A stretch of 7,712 nucleotides of DNA from DASUPK01 sp033856335 (GTDB lineage: Bacteria > Actinomycetota > Thermoleophilia > Solirubrobacterales > 70-9). The notes under the pieces were generated by a model. It was given only the letters and a program-made list of their open reading frames with translations, was not told where the DNA came from and did no database searches. Below are positions 1-6,885 of the stretch, piece by piece. The stretch lies in the NCBI GenBank assembly GCA_033856335.1, contig JAWVFG010000201.1, positions 1 through 7,712 on the forward strand, in the 5' to 3' direction. Numbering within the stretch: position 1 is the stretch's first letter; every line of letters begins with the position of its first letter. The translations under genes were made by a program, and so were the position numbers.

Positions 1-2603
1 TCAGCGCCTATGCGGAGGTCAGGGACGAACTCGGCCGGGGCGATCAGCACACGCTGGCGCGTTCGGCGATCGCCGGTTTGCGCGCCGCCGGAGATGCCTG
101 GCAGGGACGCCCCGTCTTCCTCTACGGCTTCGATGACCTGACCGGAGAGCAGCTCAACCTGATCGCCGAGTTATCGAGGGTCACCGAGGTCACCGTGGCC
201 CTCACCTACGAGGACCGCAAGGTGCTGGCGGCGCGAGCGCGCCTGCACGAACAGCTCCGTGAGCTGGGCGCCGGCGAGGAGCCCCGGCGGCAGACCGATC
301 CCACGAACACCGAGAACCAGCTGCTGTTCGAGATCGAGCGCCGATTCATGGAGCCGGCCGCCGATCCACTGGAGCCGGGGCCGGGGCTGACCATGCTCGA
401 GGCGGCGGGCGAACTGGCCGAGGTCGAGGCGATCGGCGAGGAAATCGCCCGGCTGCTGGCCGGCGGCGTCGCCGCCGATCAGATCGCGATCGTGCTGCGG
501 GAGCCCGCAGCCCAGGGCGCGCTCTACCGCCGCGCCCTGGGCGAGCTTGGCATCCCGGTCGCGGTTGAGGCGCGCCTGGGCCTCAACCGCACTGCGACCG
601 GCCACGGGCTGATCTCGCTGCTGCGTGCAGCCTTCGAGGGAGGCGAGTCGGCTGACCTGCTCGCCTACCTGCGCACGCCGGGCCTGGGGCGGCCGGGACA
701 GGTCGACTGGTTCGAGCGGGACGTCCGCCGCAACCGAATTCGCGACTGCGACGCCGGGATCGAGGCCTGGAGGGAGCGAGTCAAGAAGGGGCTCGACCTG
801 AGGGAGGTCGAGCAGCTCCGCAGCGCAGGCTCCGGACCTGCCCTGCTCGAGGCCTGCGGCTATCAGGCCCGGCGAATCGCCGAGCTGGCCATGCGCGATC
901 GCAAGGGCGAGCTGCCCGGCGACGACCGGGCGCTGGAGTTGCGGGCGGGCGCCGCGACGGAGCGCGCTCTCGGCGAGCTGGCAGACCTCGGCCTGCCCGC
1001 GTCGCCTGCCGACGTGATCGAGGCGATCGAGGCGGCGGAGGTGCCACTTTGGCGCGGACCCGCCATGGGAAGGGTCCGGGTGCTGAGCCCATACAGGGTC
1101 CGCGCCGGGCGCATGGACCACCTCTTCGTCGCCTCGCTCCAGGAGGGGGAGTTCCCCCGCCGCCCCCGTCCGGCCCCGCTGCTCGACGACGACCGCCGCG
1201 CCGAGCTGGGACTGCCAGAGCGCGCCGACGACGCGGAGGAGGAGCGCTACCTGTTCTCGGTCTGCCTCTCCCGCCCGCGCCAGGGCCTGCACCTCTCGTG
1301 GCGCAGCTCCGACGACGAGGGCAGGGCGCTGCCGCGCTCGCCCTTCGTCGACGAGGTCCGCGAACTGTTCGACGGAGCGGACGCGTCTGCCGACCCGCGG
1401 CCCAGTGACTCGCTGCTCGCGCGCCGTGGGCTGGATCAGGTCGTGCCACGCCCCGAGGACGCTTCCACCCCGGATCAGCTCGCGCGCGCCCTGGCCGACC
1501 TCGGGCCCGCGGCGTGGCCGGCGGCGCTGAAGGGGATGGTGCTGCCCGAAGCGGCCAGGGCCGGATGTGAGTCGGCGCTGGTGGAAGCCGGAGAGAAGCT
1601 CGCCGACGAGCGCCTGGCGCCGGGGCCGCGCCTGACGCAGGAGTCGGTGCGTGCCGACCTGGCCGCGCGCGAGGTCTTCAGCCCTTCGAGACTGGAGCTC
1701 TACGCGACCTGCCCGTATATGTGGTTCGCCGAGCGCGAGCTCGACCCACAGGGTCTGGACCCCGAGGAGGACTCGCAGGCGATCGGCTCGCTCATGCACG
1801 CGATCCTCGAGGGGCTCTACCGCGAGGGCGCAGGCGGCCGGATGCGACCAGCGCCCGATGCGCTCGACGCCTGGCGGGAGCGCGCGTGGGAACTCGCCCG
1901 CGCCGAGGCCGAAGGCCGTCACATGCAGCTGGACGACCCAGACGTGGCTTCGCAGCTCCGCCGGAGCGTCGGGCTCGCGATGGCCTTCCTCGAGGACGAG
2001 GCGAAGGCGGGATCGACCCTGGTCCCGGTGCCGGAGCTGGCCGAGGCAAGCTTCGGGCTGCCCGGCAGCGCGAAGGAGGCGCTGCAGCTCGATGGCTTCG
2101 CCGTCAACGGCCAGATCGACCGGGTCGACCTGACACCCGACGGCTCACCGGTGAGGGCGGCCCTGATCCAGGACTACAAGTCGGCACGCGATGTCGCCAA
2201 GGGCCCGGCGAAGCTGCGCGAGGACGGCAAGCTCCAGCTCCAGCTCTACATGAGGGCGATCCGCGATCTCTGGGGCCTCGACCTGATCGGCGGCGTCTAC
2301 CGGCCGCTCGGTGGGACCAACGACCGCCGGGCGCAGGGCCTGTTGCGCGACGGAATGAGCGAGGAGCTGAAGGGCCTCGCGATCCGCCCGCGCGACGTCC
2401 TCAAGGAGGAGGACTTCCAGGAGGCGCTCGACGACGCCGCCGCCCACGCGGGCGAGATCGTGGCGGCGATGCGGGCGGGCACGGTGAAACGCGACCCGAT
2501 CGGGGGGAGCTGCCCGACCTGGTGCAAGCTGCAACCGATCTGCCGGCGGGAGCGCGGCGGCGAGGACGAATCCGAGGAGACGACCACCGGAGCGCCCGAA
2601 TGA
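1..2603 (+). CDS. addB: AddB-like helicase-nuclease subunit, PD-(D/E)XK nuclease family (5' end outside the window)
   Basis: The frame is open from base 3 to the TGA at 2601-2603 (866 visible residues). AddB proteins run to about 1,000-1,170 residues, so the N-terminus, including any Walker A, lies upstream; the in-frame TTG at 78 is not a credible start. The segment at 111-200 (VFLYGFDDLT, then a hydrophobic strand and LTYEDR) is typical of AddB and stands where active helicases have DEXQD and GDXXQSIY. Degenerate counterparts of helicase motifs V and VI follow at 1077-1160 (LFVASLQEGEFP) and 1230-1310 (YLFSVCLSRPRQGLHLSW). The C-terminal nuclease has FSPSRLELYATCPYMWF from 1677, GSLMH with His at 1797, GQID with Asp at 2118, and QDYK with Asp 2172 and Lys 2178. 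Cys at 1710, 2511, 2523 and 2541 should bind a 4Fe-4S cluster that locks the domain. It is inferred to act with the downstream AddA-like protein in cytoplasmic double-strand end resection. The symbol rests on architecture; a divergent AdnA-like relative is less likely. Confidence 0.85.
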   Translation, partial: SAYAEVRDELGRGDQHTLARSAIAGLRAAGDAWQGRPVFLYGFDDLTGEQLNLIAELSRVTEVTVALTYEDRKVLAARARLHEQLRELGAGEEPRRQTDPTNTENQLLFEIERRFMEPAADPLEPGPGLTMLEAAGELAEVEAIGEEIARLLAGGVAADQIAIVLREPAAQGALYRRALGELGIPVAVEARLGLNRTATGHGLISLLRAAFEGGESADLLAYLRTPGLGRPGQVDWFERDVRRNRIRDCDAGIEAWRERVKKGLDLREVEQLRSAGSGPALLEACGYQARRIAELAMRDRKGELPGDDRALELRAGAATERALGELADLGLPASPADVIEAIEAAEVPLWRGPAMGRVRVLSPYRVRAGRMDHLFVASLQEGEFPRRPRPAPLLDDDRRAELGLPERADDAEEERYLFSVCLSRPRQGLHLSWRSSDDEGRALPRSPFVDEVRELFDGADASADPRPSDSLLARRGLDQVVPRPEDASTPDQLARALADLGPAAWPAALKGMVLPEAARAGCESALVEAGEKLADERLAPGPRLTQESVRADLAAREVFSPSRLELYATCPYMWFAERELDPQGLDPEEDSQAIGSLMHAILEGLYREGAGGRMRPAPDALDAWRERAWELARAEAEGRHMQLDDPDVASQLRRSVGLAMAFLEDEAKAGSTLVPVPELAEASFGLPGSAKEALQLDGFAVNGQIDRVDLTPDGSPVRAALIQDYKSARDVAKGPAKLREDGKLQLQLYMRAIRDLWGLDLIGGVYRPLGGTNDRRAQGLLRDGMSEELKGLAIRPRDVLKEEDFQEALDDAAAHAGEIVAAMRAGTVKRDPIGGSCPTWCKLQPICRRERGGEDESEETTTGAPE
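2589..2592 (+). promoter_or_regulatory. Ribosome binding site (GGAG) of the AddA-like gene
   Basis: GGAG lies inside the last codons of the upstream gene, seven bases before the ATG at 2600. With the ATGA stop/start overlap it fixes the start of the helicase gene and suggests translational coupling. A second purine run (GAGGAG, 2574-2579) is too far away to serve this start. Confidence 0.6.
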
Positions 2604-5600
2604 GCCCGGTCGAGCTCACCCCCGAGCAGAGCGAGGCGATCGACTCCCGGGATCGGGACGTCTTCCTCCAGGCGGGCGCCGGCACAGGCAAGACGACCGT
2701 GCTGGTGGAGCGGCTGAAGGCCATCGCGATCGACGACGAGGCCGGCCTCGACGCCGTGCTCGCGTTCACCTTCACCGAGCGCGCGGCGGATCAGCTCCGC
2801 GACCGCGTGCGAGACCTGCTCGGCGAGCGCACCCTGGAGGGCGACTGGATCTCCACCATCCACGGCTTCTGCCGGCGTCTGCTGAGCGGGCATCCCGCCG
2901 CCGCCGGGATAGATCCTCGCTTCCGCGTCGTCGACGAGGCCGAGGCCGACCGGCTGGCCAACCGCGCCTTCACGGATTCGGTCCGCGAGCTGCTTTCAGG
3001 CGATGAGCTCGACGCGGCCGAGCTGGTCGCCTCGCACCGCCGCCGCCCGCTCCGAGATGCCGTCCGGGGTGCGCACGCCGAGTTGCGAAGCCGTGGCGAG
3101 GAGCGGCCGTCCCTCCCCCACCCGGAAGCCTCCGACCTGGGCGGCGCGCTGACAGCGCTCGCGGCTGCGGCGTCAGCCGCGCTGCCGGACTGCGAGGAAG
3201 TGAATGGGGACTCCGCCGCGGAGAGCTGCGAGCGGATGCGCCGCGCCGCCGAGCTCGGCCCCGGCTCCACTCCTGACCTTGCCGAGCTGCAGGGCCTGGA
3301 TCCGATCTCGACGGCCAAGGCCTTCAAGGAAGGGACGGGCGAGGGCTACAAGCGTGCCCTGCGAAAGGCCCGGAGCGCCGTAGCCGAGCGCGAGCTGGCG
3401 GGACAATACGGCGCCCTGCGGCGCCTGGTCGAGCTCTACGGCGAGCGTTACGAACTGCTCAAGGCGGAGCGCTCGGGCCTCGACTTCGAGGACCTCCAGC
3501 TTCGCGCCAGGGCTCTGCTGCGGGACAACGACCAGATCCGAGAGGGCTACCAGGAGCGCTTCGCCGAGATCATGGTCGACGAGTTCCAGGACACGAACGA
3601 GCTCCAGCGCGACCTGATCGAGCTCCTGCGCGGCCCGAGCACCCGGCTATTCGTCGTCGGCGACGAGTTCCAGTCGATCTACTCCTTTCGCCATGCCGAC
3701 CTCGACGTCTTTCGCCGCGAGCGCGAGCGCTTCGAGGACAGGCCCGACGAAGAGGCCCGGGTGCTGCCGCTGCTCGGGAACTTCCGCTCCGTGCCCGACG
3801 TGATCGCCGCCGCCGATGCGCTCGGGCGCTCGGTGCTCGAGAACTTCGCCGAGCTCACCGTCGGCAGGGAACCCGAAGGGGCCCAGCCGGCGACGCCGAT
3901 CGAGCTGCTGCTCACGCACGAGCCGAAGCAGGGCGCATGGGCGGAGGAAGACGTCAAGCTCCCGGGATTGCGGGAGCAGAACTCCCCGGCCTCCGTGGTC
4001 GCGGAGTCACGCCTGCTGGCCGCCCGCCTCGCGCGCCTTCGCGATGCAGAAGGCGCCAACCCCGGCGACATGGTGGTGCTGCTGCGTGCCTTCACTCACG
4101 TCGGGGCCTTCGAGCGCGCGCTCGACGAGGCGGGGCTGCGCCCGTACGTGGTCGGCGGGAGGGGTTACTGGTCCCAGCAGCAGGTGGAGGACCTCCGCGC
4201 GATCCTCGCCACCGTGGCCAATCCGCTCGACGACGAGGCCCTCTTCGGCGCGCTCGCGTCGCCGGCCTGCGCGGTGCTTCCCGACACGCTTTGGCTGCTG
4301 CGCAAGACCGCCAGCGAATGGAATCCCGACCGCGAACGCGACGACGCGGGCCACGTCTGGCGGATGCTCGAGCGGCGCCTGCTTCGGGGGGAGGACGAGG
4401 GCCGCGACGAATATGCGGAGCGGATCGAGCCGGACGAGCTTGAGCGGGTGAGGCGCTTCTGCGAGCGGCTGGTGGCGGTACGCGAGCGCGGCACGGAGGG
4501 CAGCCTCGAGGCGCTGGTCGAGCGATCCGCGCGCTCGTTCGGCTATGACCTCGCCACCCTCGCCCGCCCCGACGGCCGGCAGCGCTGGGCGAATGTGCGC
4601 AAGCTGATGCGCCTGGCTCGGGAGTTCGAGGCGGATGAGGGCCCTGACCTGACCGCATTCGTTGCCTACCTGGACGACCGAGCGGCGCGCGACGATCGCG
4701 AGGGCGAGGCTGCGACCGACGCGGAGGGCCACGACGGCGTCCGGGTGATGACGGTCCACGCGGCCAAGGGGCTCGAGTTCCCGATCGTCGCCGTCGCGCA
4801 CCTGGGGCGGGACATCCTCGCCGGCTTCCCGCCCGCGGTCCGTGTCGCCCCCGATGGCCCTGCCGAGAAAGGGCCTGAGCGCTTCCGAATCGGTGTGAGG
4901 CTGTCGCGGATGGGCCGCCCCTCCGAGTACCTCTACGACCACGACGAGCTCAAGGAGCGCGCCGAGGCTCTGGACTCCGCTGAGGCGATGCGCCTCGCCT
5001 ATGTCGCGGCGACCCGCGCACAGGACCGCCTCCTGCTCAGTGGGACCGTGACCGACAGCCGCTTGAAGAGCGGAGTGAAGCCAGGCACGCCGGTGGCGGC
5101 GCGGCTGGTGCTGGAGTGGCTCGACGGCAAGCTGGACCTGGAGACGCCGCTGGAGCTGCCCCCGGCCGCGGCCCGTCGCGGCCTCGACGCGAGTTTTGCT
5201 CCCGCGCGCGTGGACGTGCTGGTCAGCAGGCCCGAGCCGGGAGCGGGTGCCCAGCTGCTCACGCCGACCGAGCAGCCCCCCGCCATCCCGCCGGCCATCG
5301 CGGGGGCGCCGCCGCTGCTGGATCCGACGGCCACCGTCCCGACGGCCTCGGGCCGGCTCTCGTATTCGGCGCTCTCGGATTACAAGCGCTGCGGCTATCG
5401 CTTCTACGTCGAGCGTGTGCTCGGGATTCGCACGCGCGACCCCGCCCCCGCGATGGCTGAGATCGCGGAGGACCGCCCCGGTGCCGGCGACCCACCGACC
5501 GACGAGCTTCCAGGGCCCGATGACGTCGAGTCCGACGCCGAAGCAACACCGGCCGCGCGGGCCCGGCGGTACGCCCTTGGCAACGCTGTCCACGGTCTGC

Positions 5601-6226
5601 TCGAGTGGAGCGCGGGCAGCCGGTGGATCGCTCCAACGGAGGACCGGGTACTCGACGCACTCCGCCGTGAGGGCATTGCTCCAACCGAGCCGCAACTCGA
5701 GCGAGCCACTGGCCTCGTCAGGAATTGGCTGGAAAGCGGGCTGATCGGGGAGCTCGAGGGCGCGAAGCTGCTGCCCGAGGCGCCATTCGTGCTCGAGCTG
5801 GGCCCCTCGCTGGTCAGGGGCTCGATCGACCTCCTGGCCGAGCGGTCCGACGGCAGCCTGGTGGTGATCGACTACAAGACCGACCGCCTTGGCGGCACGC
5901 CGCCTGCCGAACACATGGATCGCTACAAGGTGCAGCGCAAGCTCTACGCGGTCGCGGCGTCGCTTCGAGCCGACGCGCCGGTGACGACGATGTACTCCTT
6001 CCTGGAACGCGCGGACGATCCTCAGACCGACCATTACGGTCCGGTCGAGATAGCGGCACTGCGCGTGGAGCTGGAGGCTCTGGTGGCCGAGCTGGAGACC
6101 GGCGACTTCGAGGTCACCGCCAGCCCGCACCGTGCCCTCTGTCACGACTGTCCGGCCGGACCCCGGCTCTGCAGCTACGACCGGGATGCGCGGAACCGCC
6201 GCGACCCGGTTCCGGTGGCGGGCTGA
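2600..6226 (+). CDS. addA: AddA-like ATP-dependent helicase-nuclease (UvrD/Rep SF1A helicase with C-terminal RecB-type nuclease)
   Basis: The protein has 1208 residues, close to B. subtilis AddA (about 1,230). The ATG at 2600 is chosen because it overlaps the previous stop (ATGA), follows GGAG, and places the Q-motif LTPEQ at residues 6-10; the frame is open further upstream, but only across the previous gene's nuclease domain. Helicase motifs in order: Walker A AGAGTGKTT (25-33), Ia AFTFTERAADQLRDRV (55-70), TIHGFCRRLL (86-95), Walker B MVDEFQDTN (325-333), III GDEFQSIYSFRHAD (354-367), IV GNFRS (393-397), V VRVMTVHAAKGLEFP (714-728), VI LAYVAATRAQDR (799-810) with probable arginine finger R806. 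All look intact, so an active 3'-5' translocase is expected. A Pro-rich linker (about 865-918) leads to the nuclease: G994 and H998, GSID with D1077, VIDYKT with D1091 and K1093, and Q1112/Y1116. C931, C1181, C1184 and C1191 form a probable Fe-S site. Inferred role: motor and one nuclease of the end-resection complex with the upstream gene. Confidence 0.9.
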   Translation: MSPVELTPEQSEAIDSRDRDVFLQAGAGTGKTTVLVERLKAIAIDDEAGLDAVLAFTFTERAADQLRDRVRDLLGERTLEGDWISTIHGFCRRLLSGHPAAAGIDPRFRVVDEAEADRLANRAFTDSVRELLSGDELDAAELVASHRRRPLRDAVRGAHAELRSRGEERPSLPHPEASDLGGALTALAAAASAALPDCEEVNGDSAAESCERMRRAAELGPGSTPDLAELQGLDPISTAKAFKEGTGEGYKRALRKARSAVAERELAGQYGALRRLVELYGERYELLKAERSGLDFEDLQLRARALLRDNDQIREGYQERFAEIMVDEFQDTNELQRDLIELLRGPSTRLFVVGDEFQSIYSFRHADLDVFRRERERFEDRPDEEARVLPLLGNFRSVPDVIAAADALGRSVLENFAELTVGREPEGAQPATPIELLLTHEPKQGAWAEEDVKLPGLREQNSPASVVAESRLLAARLARLRDAEGANPGDMVVLLRAFTHVGAFERALDEAGLRPYVVGGRGYWSQQQVEDLRAILATVANPLDDEALFGALASPACAVLPDTLWLLRKTASEWNPDRERDDAGHVWRMLERRLLRGEDEGRDEYAERIEPDELERVRRFCERLVAVRERGTEGSLEALVERSARSFGYDLATLARPDGRQRWANVRKLMRLAREFEADEGPDLTAFVAYLDDRAARDDREGEAATDAEGHDGVRVMTVHAAKGLEFPIVAVAHLGRDILAGFPPAVRVAPDGPAEKGPERFRIGVRLSRMGRPSEYLYDHDELKERAEALDSAEAMRLAYVAATRAQDRLLLSGTVTDSRLKSGVKPGTPVAARLVLEWLDGKLDLETPLELPPAAARRGLDASFAPARVDVLVSRPEPGAGAQLLTPTEQPPAIPPAIAGAPPLLDPTATVPTASGRLSYSALSDYKRCGYRFYVERVLGIRTRDPAPAMAEIAEDRPGAGDPPTDELPGPDDVESDAEATPAARARRYALGNAVHGLLEWSAGSRWIAPTEDRVLDALRREGIAPTEPQLERATGLVRNWLESGLIGELEGAKLLPEAPFVLELGPSLVRGSIDLLAERSDGSLVVIDYKTDRLGGTPPAEHMDRYKVQRKLYAVAASLRADAPVTTMYSFLERADDPQTDHYGPVEIAALRVELEALVAELETGDFEVTASPHRALCHDCPAGPRLCSYDRDARNRRDPVPVAG

Positions 6227-6229
6227 GCG

Positions 6230-6808
6230 GTGAGACGCCTCGGTCTCTTCGGCTACGGCTCGCTGGTGCTCCCCGAGAGCGCCTCGATGACCCTGGGCCG
6301 TGCGGCCGGCGAGATGCCGCTCGCCCGGTTGCACGACTGGCGCCGTCGCTTCTCGCAGCGCCGGGACAACCTGACCTGCGAGAAGACCTTCGAATGCGGC
6401 GGCGGGCGCCGCCCCGAGTGGATCCTCGGTCTAAACGTGGAGGAGCGCGAGGACGACGCCGGCCCGGTGAACGGGGTCGTGATCGAGCTGACCGAGGCCG
6501 AGCTCGACCGCCTCGACATTCGCGAGATCCGCTACGACCGCGTCGACGTCACCGACTCGATCGATGGCGAGGACCTGCCCGAGCGGATCGTCACCTACGC
6601 GGCGAAGCCCTTTCATTTCGCGCCGCACCCCCCCGAGGACGCCGTGATCCTCGCCACCTACGCCGCCGCCGTCGAGCGCGGCTTCGAGGCCCTCGGCCCG
6701 GGCGAGCTCGAGCACTACCTCGCCTCCACGGGCCCTTATCCAGTCGAGCGAGTCGAGGCCACGCTGGTCATGGACCGCATCCCGGAGGGCAACCCGCGCG
6801 ACTGGTGA
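6230..6808 (+). CDS. Gamma-glutamylcyclotransferase-like (GGCT/AIG2 fold) protein
   Basis: This 192-residue protein begins at GTG 6230, three bases after the helicase stop. That start is required because the substrate-loop signature LFGYGSL is at residues 6-12; the next methionine (M20) would remove it. Further family features are the aromatic/basic stretch DWRRRFSQRRDN (36-47) and NGVVIELTEAELDRLDIREI (81-100), where E99 aligns by eye with the catalytic Glu of GGCT enzymes; Y102 follows. Known relatives cleave gamma-glutamyl amino acids, glutathione or gamma-glutamylamines with release of 5-oxoproline, in the cytoplasm. There is no signal peptide or membrane segment. The C-terminal half (EDAVILATYAAAVERGFEALG, 136-156) looks helical. 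No good Shine-Dalgarno precedes the GTG, so translation probably depends on ribosomes finishing the upstream gene. The substrate cannot be read from the sequence; actinobacteria generally use mycothiol, so glutathione is an unlikely physiological substrate. Confidence 0.8.
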   Translation: MRRLGLFGYGSLVLPESASMTLGRAAGEMPLARLHDWRRRFSQRRDNLTCEKTFECGGGRRPEWILGLNVEEREDDAGPVNGVVIELTEAELDRLDIREIRYDRVDVTDSIDGEDLPERIVTYAAKPFHFAPHPPEDAVILATYAAAVERGFEALGPGELEHYLASTGPYPVERVEATLVMDRIPEGNPRDW

Positions 6809-6812
6809 CCGT

Positions 6813-6823
6813 TTCCCTGGGAA
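6813..6823. repeat. Perfect short inverted repeat TTCCC-T-GGGAA
   Basis: Five-base arms around a single central T form an 11-base perfect palindrome, five bases after the stop codon of the gamma-glutamylcyclotransferase-like gene and about 28 bases upstream of the -10 candidate. The loop is too small for a terminator hairpin and no T-tract follows. It could be an operator half-site pair, but a palindrome this short arises easily by chance. Confidence 0.3.
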
Positions 6824-6870
6824 TCGGCACAAGCGGCGGCGAAGTTTGATTAGGTTCCACGGGCAGTGAC

Positions 6871-6876
6871 GGGAGG
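6871..6876 (+). promoter_or_regulatory. Ribosome binding site (GGGAGG) of the beta-propeller gene
   Basis: GGGAGG lies nine bases before ATG 6886 and six bases before the adjacent in-frame TTG 6883. It is the best Shine-Dalgarno match in the window. Both start codons share the frame and differ by one residue. I prefer the ATG, although the shorter TTG spacing is also acceptable. Confidence 0.65.
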
Positions 6877-6885
6877 CTTGAATTG

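Larger units (their letters stand above)
6809..6885 (+). promoter_or_regulatory. Intergenic region with candidate promoter for the exported beta-propeller gene
   Basis: This 77-base gap is the only substantial non-coding stretch in the window and the only plausible promoter site. TAGGTT at 6851-6856 fits the TANNNT -10 pattern common in actinobacteria and would place the transcription start near 6863, about 20 bases before the start codon. No convincing -35 (TTGACA-like) is seen 16-19 bases upstream of it. A short palindrome lies at 6813-6823. No strong hairpin with a T-run is present, so I see no intrinsic terminator for the preceding genes and read-through is possible. Confidence 0.35.

Noticed and set aside
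21..22. Mycobacterial AdnA as the identity of the first gene
   Set aside because: The stretch from 111 lacks the degenerate but recognisable DEXQ and GDXXQXXFGFRG motifs expected of AdnA, and matches the AddB-like pattern better; a distant relationship is not excluded.
171..1922. 583-residue open frame on the minus strand
   Set aside because: Antisense to the AddB-like gene with Arg/Ala/Gly/Gln-rich, motif-free content; stops are rare in such frames at this GC content.
1721..2599. Upstream in-frame extension of the AddA-like reading frame (293 extra residues)
   Set aside because: It overlaps the nuclease domain of the upstream gene in another frame, is Arg/Ala/Gly-rich without motifs, and the Q-motif/Walker A start naturally after ATG 2600 with GGAG upstream.
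4007..6334. 775-residue open frame on the minus strand
   Set aside because: It lies antisense to well-supported helicase and cyclotransferase genes; its composition (Arg, Gly, Ala, His) and lack of any motif fit a high-GC shadow frame.
6398..6413. GGCGGC / GCCGCC hairpin as a terminator or attenuator
   Set aside because: It lies inside the cyclotransferase-like coding region, has no T-run, and 6-base GC hairpins are expected by chance at this composition.
5725..6849. 374-residue open frame on the plus strand overlapping the end of the helicase and the whole cyclotransferase-like gene
   Set aside because: Very Arg/Gly/Pro-rich with no recognisable motif, whereas the other frames carry intact nuclease and FGYGSL signatures.
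6809..6850. Intrinsic terminator after the cyclotransferase-like gene
   Set aside because: The only inverted repeat has a one-base loop with five-base arms and no following T-tract.
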